A DNA stretch of 43,159 nucleotides from an uncultured Eubacteriales bacterium (GCA_934446095.1 CAKSDR010000010.1:1-43159), one strand, 5' to 3'; positions 8,253 to 15,857 are shown, counted from the first letter of the stretch. Program-made: numbers and translations. Notes: generated by a model not told the origin, from the sequence alone.

Positions 8253-9148
8253 AATATTTCTCCGTTCTCATGCAAAATATTTGTAATTGCTTCTTCAATG
8301 ATCGTACCTGCAGTATACGGGAACATTTTTCCCGGGATCGAACTCAAAAGAATGACTTTAAAACCGTTTTCCGACGCCGCGGCAAAGTCAATGCCATATG
8401 GACTTGACGCAAGTTCAATGAACAGCGGATGTCCTTTCATATTTTTCAAAACGTTTTCCGAAAACACAAGCGACGGCACGGTATTGAATATTACATCGAA
8501 TTCCTCGCTGCATAAATTTTTGCGACAGTCAAGAGGTATCATTTTTTCCTCTCTTATAAGCGCAAAATCACTTTGTTTTCTTGCAGATACAAAAACTTCG
8601 GCACCTAGATATTTAAGTTTTTTTGACAATATTTTTCCGATTCTTCCGTAACCGGAACAAAGAATTTTTGAGCCGTAAATCGTCTTCTCGGTGTTCTGCA
8701 AAGCTCCGCAGATTGCCCCCTCACACGTCGGGATTGCATTATATATCTGCAGTTCCTCGCGTGAAAAATAGTCGATACAGTGTATGTTTTTATTTTTTTC
8801 TCTGACTTTTTTCAAAAACTCCTCGTCAAGTTTGCCTGCGAGTATAAGAGTGTTATCCTGAACATTCTCAAGCACACTGTCGAGAGTTATCTCTTTTTCC
8901 GCAAACGGTGCAAAAACAGTTTTTTTATCAAAAGAGTACGGCAGCGGCAAGACGGCAACATTTGCCTTTCTTAAGCAGTCCTCGATGTTTTTGCATTTCG
9001 TGGCACAGGCGATATCGCATTTTCCCTCAAATCCGAAAAGCGCAGTTTCCGCCTTGTTTTTAACGCAAAATTCATCCGCGCACACCGCCATTCTTTTGTC
9101 TCCGCCTATAAATGCAATTTTCAAAGTCCAAACTTTGTCTTCATTCAT
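8249..9148 (-). CDS. dpaA: Dipicolinate synthase subunit A (SpoVFA)
   Basis: This 299-residue NAD(P)-binding subunit of dipicolinate synthase has a short N-terminal FIGGDKRM motif (ligand domain) and a Rossmann GYGRIG motif near residues 169-174, followed by a strand ending in VSARK. These match SpoVFA. It is the first gene of a two-gene operon with dpaB, overlapping it by 4 nt. A sigma-K-like promoter lies about 30 nt upstream, and the operon is bounded by hairpin terminators on both sides. The ribosome binding site before ATG 9148 is weak (GAAAGAA), so the start is somewhat uncertain. Confidence 0.95.
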   Translation of the reverse strand: MNEDKVWTLKIAFIGGDKRMAVCADEFCVKNKAETALFGFEGKCDIACATKCKNIEDCLRKANVAVLPLPYSFDKKTVFAPFAEKEITLDSVLENVQDNTLILAGKLDEEFLKKVREKNKNIHCIDYFSREELQIYNAIPTCEGAICGALQNTEKTIYGSKILCSGYGRIGKILSKKLKYLGAEVFVSARKQSDFALIREEKMIPLDCRKNLCSEEFDVIFNTVPSLVFSENVLKNMKGHPLFIELASSPYGIDFAAASENGFKVILLSSIPGKMFPYTAGTIIEEAITNILHENGEIL

Positions 9149-9179
9149 AAAACATCATTCTTTCAAAATATATTTTTTA

Positions 9180-9207
9180 TATACTATGAAAAAACGTAAA
9201 TATATGT
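9180..9207 (-). promoter_or_regulatory. Candidate sigma-K promoter of dpaA-dpaB
   Basis: On the minus strand CATAGTATA (9188-9180) fits the sigma-K -10 pattern CATAnnnTA. An AC dinucleotide sits exactly 17 nt upstream (9207-9206), the position of the short sigma-K -35 element. Predicted start is near 9173, about 25 nt before the ATG. The spoVF operon is known to be sigma-K controlled in Bacillus subtilis, which supports the call. Such short motifs also occur by chance. Confidence 0.5.
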
Positions 9208-9218
9208 GAGATTAAAAT

Positions 9219-9248
9219 AAAAAAAGAACCTGCAAAACATGCAGGTTC
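9219..9248 (-). terminator. Intrinsic terminator of the PnuC-like membrane protein gene
   Basis: An 8-bp perfect stem GAACCTGC (9226-9233) / GCAGGTTC (9241-9248) with a 7-nt loop is followed on the minus strand by a U-rich tract (A-run 9216-9225). It begins a few bases after the stop codon at 9255, and the dpaA promoter follows immediately. Confidence 0.88.
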
Positions 9249-9254
9249 CAGTTT

Positions 9255-10487
9255 TTACAAAGATTTCACCGTGGAAGTTTCTTCTTTTGAAGCTTCTTCT
9301 TTTTGCGATTGTATATATTTTGTCCACTTTATATACCCGTACGTAGTATTTGTAAAGTATCCGGCCTTCAATACCAAAAGCACATACTGTCCCGAAAGAA
9401 TATTTATCACCGTTTCAATGGCGGCGCTTATATACCATGCGATCCACTGCTCGCGAAAACGTAAAAGTATAAACAATCCGTTGCATATTCCCACTGCCGA
9501 AACACATGCGTCGAGATAACATACCACAGTTGAAAGAACTTCATTTCCGGAGAAAAGATCGCTTGTTATTGAAAGTCCGGACAGGAAATATCCTACCCCT
9601 ACAGTCCATACTGCAATTCCGGCAATAATTGCAACTTCCTGCCAGCCCTTAAGCGTCCGAACACAGGTAAGTTCCTTGTCTTCCCTGTCCGGATGGCGGT
9701 GCCAGTTTATAAAACTTATAATATCGCACGGCAGCCAGAAAAACAGCGTTGACGCCATAGTCGCAAATCTGTATGACAAAACAACACAAATAAGTATTTC
9801 AACTATCTCGACAAAAACCGACACCAAAAAGTTCCATTTGCTTTGTTTTGAAATCAAAAGTTCGCACAAAACGTTTAAAAACGTATCCGCAAGATACAAT
9901 ATCATAATAAGAAGACCGCTTATTCCGTTGCAGTCGTCTTCCGGAAATATTATTGAAAAGATTGCGGCAAGCGCAAGTATACTTATAAACCATATTTTTT
10001 CATATAATGTAAACTGCTTTGAAAAAACGGTTATAATAGCAATGCCGACCGCCAGGAAAAACAGCGCCGCAGCAAAAGAAAAATTATTTTTTTGCCGGTC
10101 CATTGTATCTTCTTTTGCCTGCAGAACTATTTCATTCTGCGCAGCCTCTTTCGGCATTACAACCTCTGTGCCTTCGCCGTTTACATATATGTATCCCGTA
10201 ATAGAATCGTCATCATCAAGGTTTTCCCAATCCTGATATGTATAATTTACAAAGCATGAATATTTTCCGTCGGAAGACACGTATTCCACTTTGCATATAT
10301 TGTTTTCGTCCTCCGAATATTCTTCATCGGAAGAACCTCTTTCAAGGGTGCATGTCTCTTTTAATGTAAATTCTCCTATGTCGCGGTTAACATCCGCAAG
10401 TCCGGTGAAAATTAAAAACACAGCCGCCACAAGAGCTGCTGCAATGCATAAAATTTTAAAATAAAAAGACGTTTTACAAGATTTCAT
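9255..10487 (-). CDS. Membrane protein: unfamiliar N-terminal half joined to a PnuC-like NMN/nicotinamide riboside transporter domain
   Basis: With this start it has 410 residues. Residues 185-395 resemble the PnuC family: a multi-helix region with ISKQSKWNF, the REQWIAWYISAAIET motif and a terminal TYGYIKWTKY helix, matching conserved Trp and YGW-type positions. The first half is unlike ordinary PnuC (about 200-250 residues): a signal-anchor helix (10-30), an acidic, probably extracytoplasmic segment of about 100 residues (38-133), and two more helices (135-182). The open frame extends to 10730, but a perfect promoter has its -10 box at 10691-10686, so translation must start later. M at 10487 precedes the signal anchor; M at 10544 is the alternative, and neither has a good ribosome binding site. 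Transport of an NAD precursor is inferred from the domain only. Confidence 0.7.
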   Translation of the reverse strand: MKSCKTSFYFKILCIAAALVAAVFLIFTGLADVNRDIGEFTLKETCTLERGSSDEEYSEDENNICKVEYVSSDGKYSCFVNYTYQDWENLDDDDSITGYIYVNGEGTEVVMPKEAAQNEIVLQAKEDTMDRQKNNFSFAAALFFLAVGIAIITVFSKQFTLYEKIWFISILALAAIFSIIFPEDDCNGISGLLIMILYLADTFLNVLCELLISKQSKWNFLVSVFVEIVEILICVVLSYRFATMASTLFFWLPCDIISFINWHRHPDREDKELTCVRTLKGWQEVAIIAGIAVWTVGVGYFLSGLSITSDLFSGNEVLSTVVCYLDACVSAVGICNGLFILLRFREQWIAWYISAAIETVINILSGQYVLLVLKAGYFTNTTYGYIKWTKYIQSQKEEASKEETSTVKSL

Positions 10488-10624
10488 TTTGTGAGTATAT
10501 TCCCTTTCAATATTTTTTACAACCGATAGCGAGAACGGTTGCATAGCCTCAAAAGACAACGCTGCAGGTCTTTCTGCCGATATTTTACCATGAGCATTAT
10601 TTGATTTCGTCAATGCGGCATGCG

Positions 10625-10675
10625 CGCGCAAATGCGCGGGCGGCTTGAAGCCGCAAAACTTTGCGCAGCAAAGTT
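10625..10675 (-). other. Three tandem hairpins in the leader of the PnuC-like gene
   Basis: Three adjacent perfect inverted repeats occupy 51 bp: AACTTTGC/GCAAAGTT with a 3-nt loop (10657-10675), GCGGCT/AGCCGC with a 3-nt loop (10640-10654), and CGCGC/GCGCG with a 4-nt loop (10625-10638). They begin within a few bases of the predicted transcription start (about 10679). The block is much richer in G and C than its surroundings. No U-run follows, so it is not a simple terminator. Confidence 0.6.
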
Positions 10676-10685
10676 CGCTGCCGCT

Positions 10686-10714
10686 ATTATAACATACCCT
10701 TGTTTTTTTGTCAA
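10686..10714 (-). promoter_or_regulatory. Consensus sigma-A promoter of the PnuC-like gene
   Basis: On the minus strand TTGACA (10714-10709) and TATAAT (10691-10686) are both perfect and separated by exactly 17 nt. The predicted start near 10679 leaves a leader of about 190 nt to ATG 10487. This promoter excludes the far upstream ATG at 10730 as the start of translation. Confidence 0.85.
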
Positions 10715-10837
10715 TAAAATGCAAAAACACAGTTTTTATACTTTAAATTTTTATATTTTTATGTTATACTAATATAAGTTTAACAGTTTCTGCATTTTTT
10801 AATATACTGTAAGCAAACTGCACAAATTATGATTTTA

Positions 10838-10866
10838 TTGACTTTTGCAAGAAAAAATTTTATACT
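10838..10866 (+). promoter_or_regulatory. Sigma-A promoter of the hydrolase-MurF-Ddl operon
   Basis: TTGACT at 10838-10843 and TATACT at 10861-10866 each differ from consensus by one base, with a 17-nt spacer. Transcription should begin near 10873, about 25 nt before the TTG start. It is divergent from the PnuC-like gene promoter; the 10715-10837 spacer between them is AT-rich and shows nothing else I can name. Confidence 0.75.
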
Positions 10867-10898
10867 CTATCTTGTAACAAAATCCGGAGGGGATTCAG

Positions 10899-11675
10899 TT
10901 GATAATAGATTTTAAAAATCAAGAATTAAATATCAATTATATTGACGAAGGCTGCGGAGACGCTGTGGTACTGCTTCACGGCTGGGGAGCCTGCGCCAAA
11001 ACATACAGATGCATTATTGATTGTTTAAAGCCCTATTTCAGGGTAATTGCTCCCGACATGCCGGGTTTTGGAAAATCGGACGAACCGTCCTTCCCTTTTG
11101 ATTCTTCCGATTACGCCAACTTTGTCGAATGTTTTTTGACAAAACTCGGAATATCCGGCGCCGTGTTTATCGGTCATTCCCACGGAGGGAGAACCATTTT
11201 AAAACTGGCTTCAAATAAAGATACAAAAATTCATTTTTCAAAAATAATTTTGTTTGACAGCGCCGGGCTTAAAAGAAAAAAATCAATTTCGCAAATACTT
11301 AAAATTTTAACATTTAAAACCGCAAAAAAAATATATCAACTTCCCGGCATATCAAAATTTTTTCCCGACATGATAGAAAACATGCGCAGAAAAAACGGTT
11401 CTGCAGATTATGCCTCGGCAAGTGATATCATGAGAAAAAGCCTTGTAAAAGTCATAAACGAGGACCTTACGGACTGCCTCGAAAAAATTTATGCACCGAC
11501 CCTCCTTATATGGGGTGAAAATGATACCGACACCCCAATGTATCAGGCTGAAAAAATGGAAAAACTTATTCCCGACGCAGGACTTGTCGTTATAAAAGGT
11601 GCGGGGCACTTTTCGTTTCTTGCGGATTTCGGCAAAGTAAAAAGTGTGCTTTACTCATTTTTAAATATAAATTAA
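10899..11675 (+). CDS. Alpha/beta hydrolase fold protein
   Basis: This 258-residue alpha/beta hydrolase has a complete, recognisable catalytic set: oxyanion-hole segment LLHGWGA (25-31), nucleophile elbow GHSHGG with Ser94, acid Asp209 in WGENDTDTP, and His237 in GAGHFSF. It lacks a signal peptide, so it is cytoplasmic. The start is TTG at 10899 with CGGAGGGG 6 nt upstream. It is the first gene of an operon with the MurF-like and Ddl genes (10-nt gap to the next start), so an ester or amide substrate linked to cell-wall precursors is possible. The substrate is not readable from sequence, and relatives annotated as lipases or haloperoxidases are usually generic names. Confidence 0.9.
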   Translation: MIIDFKNQELNINYIDEGCGDAVVLLHGWGACAKTYRCIIDCLKPYFRVIAPDMPGFGKSDEPSFPFDSSDYANFVECFLTKLGISGAVFIGHSHGGRTILKLASNKDTKIHFSKIILFDSAGLKRKKSISQILKILTFKTAKKIYQLPGISKFFPDMIENMRRKNGSADYASASDIMRKSLVKVINEDLTDCLEKIYAPTLLIWGENDTDTPMYQAEKMEKLIPDAGLVVIKGAGHFSFLADFGKVKSVLYSFLNIN

Positions 11676-11685
11676 GAGGTTTTAA

Positions 11686-13248
11686 ATGAAAACTATATTA
11701 ACAGCCATATATCTTGTATCATTCTCAGCCGCTTTTCTTTTTGCTTTAAGAAACAGCATACATATGTTTCAGTTGAATTCGTATCTGAATAAAACTCAGG
11801 CAAACTGGGCGGCAAAGAACTTTAAAAGTTCATTTTTAAAATCCCTGCCGTTCCTTATTTCGGCAATTGTTTTTTCCCTATTTTGCGAAAGTATTTCAGG
11901 CGCAGCAATATCATTAATATTAAATTTTGCCGCTTTGATTTGTTATCTTCCCGGAAAAGCAAAAAAACCGTTAGTATATACCAAAAGAGTTGTGCGGTTA
12001 TTTCTGACATGCATAATTATATATCTTGCATTCATGTTTGTGCCGGTCTTTATGCATGAAAAAACCCGCTTTTTGTTTTTGATTTTGTATATACCCGTTT
12101 TATTCTGCGCATTTCTTCCTGTCATCGGGAATATAATAAATTCTCCCGTGGAAAAAGCAGTTCGGCATTACTATATAAACATGGCAAAAAAGAAAATATC
12201 GTCTATGAAAAATCTTACTGTTATAGGAATAACAGGAAGTTACGGAAAAACCAGCACAAAATACTATCTTGAAAAACTTTTATCATGCGAATACAACGTT
12301 CTCATGACCCCTGCAAGTTACAACACTACAATGGGCGTTGTAAAAACAATACGTGAAAATTTATCGGCTACACACGATATTTTTATTTGTGAAATGGGCG
12401 CAAGAAGTCCCGGAGAAATCAAAGAGATATGCGACATTGTAAATCCGAAAATCGGAATTATTACCTCTGTCGGACCGTGCCATCTTGAAACATTTAAGAC
12501 CATGGAAAATATCGTAAATACGAAATTTGAACTTTTTGACGCTGTCCCCGGTGACGGCAAAGTTTTTCTTAACGCGGACAATGAATATATTTATAACAAA
12601 CGCTCGGATAAAAAAATAGTTTACTACGGAATCGACAATAAAGACGCCGATTTTATTGCCGAAGACATTTCATGTTCCGAAAAAGGAACGGAATTTTATA
12701 TTAAAAACGGCGATGAAAAATATAAATTTGTAACAAAACTTCTCGGCAGGCATAATGTTCAAAATATCACCGGGTGTATTGCTGTGGCAAGATATCTCGG
12801 CATTGATTTTCAAAAACTTGTACTGCCGGTAAAGCAGCTGCACGGAGCACCTCACAGGTTAAGTATTATAAACGCCGGTAACTTATGCACTTTAATAGAC
12901 GACTCTTTTAACTCAAATCCCGACGGATGCCGCGCTGCACTTGAAGTATTGTCATCTTTTGAATGTGAAAAAATAATTGTAACTCCGGGCATGGTTGAAC
13001 TCGGCGAAAAGCAGCATGAACTTAATTTTTCTTTCGGCAAAGATATCGCAAAGGTATGCGACAAAGTCTTTCTCGTCGGTGAAAAGCAAACAAAAAGCAT
13101 ATATGACGGAATTATAAATGCAAATTACAACAAAAACAATGTTTTTGTTTTTAAAAATGTTACGGACGCAATAAATGCCGCAAAGGCGCAGGATCCGTAC
13201 AATAAAAAAGCAATTCTTATTGAAAACGATTTGCCTGATAATTATTAA
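11686..13248 (+). CDS. MurF-like Mur ligase with membrane-spanning N-terminus
   Basis: This 520-residue Mur ligase family protein has P-loop GITGSYGKTST at residues 181-191, the EMGARSPGEI and VGPCHLETF segments, and the MurF-type DDSFNSNP motif. MurF adds D-Ala-D-Ala to the UDP-MurNAc tripeptide. Unlike ordinary soluble MurF (about 450 residues), the first 150 or so residues form about five hydrophobic helices (roughly 3-20, 53-70, 72-90, 103-121, 126-146), so the enzyme would sit at the membrane. It lies between an alpha/beta hydrolase gene and a D-Ala-D-Ala ligase gene, which would supply its dipeptide. It is probably an accessory MurF paralogue; a housekeeping murF is expected elsewhere. 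I do not assign the symbol because the true substrate is untested. Confidence 0.85.
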   Translation: MKTILTAIYLVSFSAAFLFALRNSIHMFQLNSYLNKTQANWAAKNFKSSFLKSLPFLISAIVFSLFCESISGAAISLILNFAALICYLPGKAKKPLVYTKRVVRLFLTCIIIYLAFMFVPVFMHEKTRFLFLILYIPVLFCAFLPVIGNIINSPVEKAVRHYYINMAKKKISSMKNLTVIGITGSYGKTSTKYYLEKLLSCEYNVLMTPASYNTTMGVVKTIRENLSATHDIFICEMGARSPGEIKEICDIVNPKIGIITSVGPCHLETFKTMENIVNTKFELFDAVPGDGKVFLNADNEYIYNKRSDKKIVYYGIDNKDADFIAEDISCSEKGTEFYIKNGDEKYKFVTKLLGRHNVQNITGCIAVARYLGIDFQKLVLPVKQLHGAPHRLSIINAGNLCTLIDDSFNSNPDGCRAALEVLSSFECEKIIVTPGMVELGEKQHELNFSFGKDIAKVCDKVFLVGEKQTKSIYDGIINANYNKNNVFVFKNVTDAINAAKAQDPYNKKAILIENDLPDNY

Positions 13249-13275
13249 TATATTAAAACGGGGGTTTTATTACAT

Positions 13276-14496
13276 ATGAAAAATGCAGATACAAGAATAG
13301 TTGTCGGAGTAATTTTCGGCGGCAAAAGTGTCGAGCATGAAGTTTCGGTAATATCGGGGCTTCAGGCATATCACGCGCTGAATAAAGAAAAATACAGAGC
13401 ACTTCCCATTTACATTTCGAAAGAAGGCAACATGTATGTCGGCGAAAAAATAAAAGATATTTCCGAATATAAAAACATAGATAATCTCCTCAAGTGCAGC
13501 ACAAAAATAACTCTTGTAAACAATGGCGAAAAAACCGATATTATAAGATGCTCGAAAAAATTATTCGAAAATCCGGTTATTGACAGTATTGATGTGGCTT
13601 TGCCGGTTGTTCACGGAACCAATGTTGAAGACGGAAACCTTCAGGGTTTTCTTCATTCAATATCATGTCCGTATGCGGGATGCGACGTTATTTCTTCTGC
13701 CCTCGGAATGGATAAATACGCTTCAAAAATCATTATGGAAAAGGCCGGCATTCCCGTACTCCACTGCATTGTTATAAAAAGAAACAACTATATTTCCGAT
13801 GAGGATTCATCTGTATCAAAAATTGAAAGCGAGCTTAGATACCCTGTTATTGTAAAGCCCGTAAACCTCGGTTCAAGCGTCGGAATAAAAAAAGCAAAGA
13901 ACAAGGATGACCTTATATGCGCCCTTGACTATGCCTTTGAATTTGCGGACAGGGTTCTTATTGAAAACGCAGTAATATCATTAAAAGAGGTTAACTGTTC
14001 CGTTCTCGGAGATAAAGACAGAGCCGTTGCTTCAGTTTGTGAAGAACCTATAAATCACGACGAAATCTTAAGTTATGCCGACAAATATCTGCAAGGTTCC
14101 GGAAAATCTTCAAAACTTTCCGGAGCAAAAGGTCAAAGTTCGGGCATGGCGGATACCAAACGCAAACTCCCCGCGGAAATTGACAATGAAACATGTGATA
14201 AGATACAAAAGTATGCGGTAGATGCTTTTATGGCTCTCGGCTGCTACGGCGTATCAAGAATTGACTTTTTGATTGATAATGAAACCGGAGATATTTATGT
14301 AAATGAAATAAATACAATTCCCGGTTCCCTTTCGTTTTATTTATGGGAAGCAAGCGGAATGCACTTTGATGAACTTCTCGACAGGTTAATAAAACTTGCA
14401 TTTAAAAGAAACAGAGAAGAAAAAAATATAAATTATACATTTGATACAAATATTTTATCAGGAGTTTCTTTCGGAAAAGCCTCCGGAAAAGCATAA
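13276..14496 (+). CDS. ddl: D-alanine-D-alanine ligase family protein
   Basis: This 406-residue ATP-grasp ligase joins two D-alanines for peptidoglycan. Visible landmarks are IFGGKSVEHEVSVISG (11-28, containing the first-substrate Glu20), HGTNVEDGNLQGFL, the ATP-binding KPVNLGSSVGI segment, RIDF and NEINTIPG. The omega loop (about 262-300) contains LSYADKYL, keeping the Tyr typical of D-Ala-adding enzymes in place of the VanA-type His, so vancomycin-type D-Lac depsipeptide formation is not suggested. The protein is longer than a usual Ddl (about 350-370), with extra residues in that loop and a C-terminal tail. It follows the MurF-like gene by 27 nt and is closed by a strong terminator. GGGGG lies 11 nt before the ATG. 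Confidence 0.93.
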   Translation: MKNADTRIVVGVIFGGKSVEHEVSVISGLQAYHALNKEKYRALPIYISKEGNMYVGEKIKDISEYKNIDNLLKCSTKITLVNNGEKTDIIRCSKKLFENPVIDSIDVALPVVHGTNVEDGNLQGFLHSISCPYAGCDVISSALGMDKYASKIIMEKAGIPVLHCIVIKRNNYISDEDSSVSKIESELRYPVIVKPVNLGSSVGIKKAKNKDDLICALDYAFEFADRVLIENAVISLKEVNCSVLGDKDRAVASVCEEPINHDEILSYADKYLQGSGKSSKLSGAKGQSSGMADTKRKLPAEIDNETCDKIQKYAVDAFMALGCYGVSRIDFLIDNETGDIYVNEINTIPGSLSFYLWEASGMHFDELLDRLIKLAFKRNREEKNINYTFDTNILSGVSFGKASGKA

Positions 14497-14510
14497 GAAC
14501 AAAAAATACT

Positions 14511-14544
14511 ACCGCATAAATCTTTAAGATTTATGCGGTTTTTT
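14511..14544 (+). terminator. Intrinsic terminator of the hydrolase-MurF-Ddl operon
   Basis: A perfect 13-bp stem (14511-14523 with 14527-14539, ACCGCATAAATCT and its complement) with a TTA loop is followed by six T residues. It starts 14 nt after the ddl stop and separates this operon from spoIID. Confidence 0.95.
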
Positions 14545-14590
14545 ATTTAAAACTTTGCATATATTGTCTGAATCATGAATATGATTAATA

Positions 14591-14632
14591 TTGAATATTA
14601 AATATTGAATATTTAATATTGGATTGAATATT
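14591..14632. repeat. AT-rich palindrome with three TTGAATATT repeats upstream of spoIID
   Basis: TTGAATATT occurs at 14591-14599, 14605-14613 and 14624-14632. Overlapping the first two is a perfect 13-bp inverted repeat (14594-14606 and 14608-14620) around G14607. The block lies 53 nt upstream of the spoIID start. It may be a protein-binding site; the third repeat ends in GAATATT, which also resembles a sigma-E -35 element. Confidence 0.55.
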
Positions 14633-14655
14633 TCAGATATTCAAGGAAATAATAT
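14626..14655 (+). promoter_or_regulatory. Possible sigma-E-type promoter of spoIID
   Basis: GAATATT (14626-14632) matches the sigma-E -35 pattern, and a partial -10 match AATAATAT follows at 14648-14655 after a 15-nt spacer. The -10 lacks the usual leading C. spoIID is a sigma-E gene in characterised spore formers, the main reason to consider the site. Confidence 0.3.
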
Positions 14656-14684
14656 GAAAAACAAAAAATCAGAGGACAAGTATT

Positions 14685-15857
14685 ATGAATAGAAACATTA
14701 CAAAAACCGGCAGTATATATCTTCCTTTATTTTCTCTGATAATGGCATTTTTAATGCTTATCTATTTATTTTTACCTTTTTGTTTTTCAAATCGGTCTGC
14801 AGCAATTGCAAAAAGCATCAAAAGTACTCTGCGAGATAACATTATTTGTCCGGAATCGGAAAAAGTAACGGAAGAAATTCCTCAACCAAAACCGATCGAC
14901 AGCACCGGTATATTTTCGAAAAATTCAATTTTCGAACAGACTGAAGTACAGTCTGAAATTTCTTCTCCGGTATTTGACAAAAATATGCTTCTTTGCGGAT
15001 ATGAAAATATTTCGGTATATGACACAAAATCAAAAACTACACTTACTATTCCTCTTGAGGAATATGTTACCATGTCCGTAATCTGTGAGATGCCCTCGGG
15101 ATTTGACGAACAGGCACTTATGGCGCAGGCAATTGCCTGCAGGACTTTTGCGATATATTCGGCAAGAAACAGCGGAAAAAAAGAACAGCATTTTAATGCC
15201 GATGTATGCAACAATACCGGTCACTGCCAAGCATTTATTAAAAAAGAAGATTTTCTTCAAAAAAGCGCTTCGTCGGAAAGCGTATACAACAAGGTAAAAC
15301 AATGCGTTGACAAGACTCGCGGTGTAATTATGTATTATTCGGGAAATCCCATAATTGCCGCCTTTCATGCTTCAAACGGCGGCAAAACATGTTCAAGCAA
15401 AGAAGTTTGGGGAGGAAATGTTCCATATCTTGTTTCTGTTTATTCGTATGAAGCAGAAAATCCCGCAAACCCACAAGACAAATCATACATTTTCTCAAAA
15501 GACGATTTCCTTTTAAAAATTAAAAGCATAAATTGTGATTTATATAATAAAATATCAAACAAAAGTATATTAACACTTGAAATTTCACTTTCACGCAGCG
15601 ATTCCGGCAGAGTACTCTCTATAAATATTGACGGAGTTGAAATTCCGGCAAAATCCTTTGTAAGCGCATTTTCACTAAGGTCCGCCAATTTCAGCATTGA
15701 ACAATATGATTCATATTTAAACATTGTAACTCACGGATACGGGCACGGAGTAGGACTTAGTCAATACGGAGCCCTTACAATGGCGCAAAAAGGCAAAAAC
15801 TGTTACGAAATATTATCTCACTATTATCCGGGAATTACTTTCGGATACGTTAACTGA
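14685..15857 (+). CDS. spoIID: Stage II sporulation protein D (SpoIID), peptidoglycan lytic transglycosylase
   Basis: This 390-residue protein has one N-terminal membrane helix (about 14-35) and an extracellular SpoIID domain (about 105-390). SpoIID cleaves glycan strands and, with SpoIIM and SpoIIP, drives engulfment of the forespore. Visible signatures include CEMPSGFDEQALMAQAIACR (containing the presumed catalytic Glu), HASNGGKT, WGGNVPYLVSV and a C-terminal HGYGHGVGLSQYGA. The segment H-x5-C-x4-H-C (HFNADVCNNTGHC) fits the zinc site described for Clostridioides SpoIID. The start at 14685 has AGAGGA 8 nt upstream. It is monocistronic between terminators. Some SpoIID/LytB homologues act in vegetative cells, but dpaAB in the same window favours a sporulation role. 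Confidence 0.92.
   Translation: MNRNITKTGSIYLPLFSLIMAFLMLIYLFLPFCFSNRSAAIAKSIKSTLRDNIICPESEKVTEEIPQPKPIDSTGIFSKNSIFEQTEVQSEISSPVFDKNMLLCGYENISVYDTKSKTTLTIPLEEYVTMSVICEMPSGFDEQALMAQAIACRTFAIYSARNSGKKEQHFNADVCNNTGHCQAFIKKEDFLQKSASSESVYNKVKQCVDKTRGVIMYYSGNPIIAAFHASNGGKTCSSKEVWGGNVPYLVSVYSYEAENPANPQDKSYIFSKDDFLLKIKSINCDLYNKISNKSILTLEISLSRSDSGRVLSINIDGVEIPAKSFVSAFSLRSANFSIEQYDSYLNIVTHGYGHGVGLSQYGALTMAQKGKNCYEILSHYYPGITFGYVN

Noticed and set aside
9676..10236. 186-codon plus-strand open frame
   Set aside because: It lies antisense within the PnuC-like gene, which has clear membrane-protein features, its own promoter and a terminator; the antisense protein is low-complexity.
10488..10730. N-terminal extension of the PnuC-like protein up to the ATG at 10730
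   Set aside because: The perfect -10 box at 10691-10686 and the hairpin leader lie inside it, so this segment is at least partly upstream of the transcript, and its translation looks non-protein-like.
13276..14496. Reading the ligase as a VanA/VanB-type vancomycin resistance enzyme
   Set aside because: The omega loop has the D-Ala-type YADKYL sequence, and no vanH, vanX or vanS/R genes are nearby.
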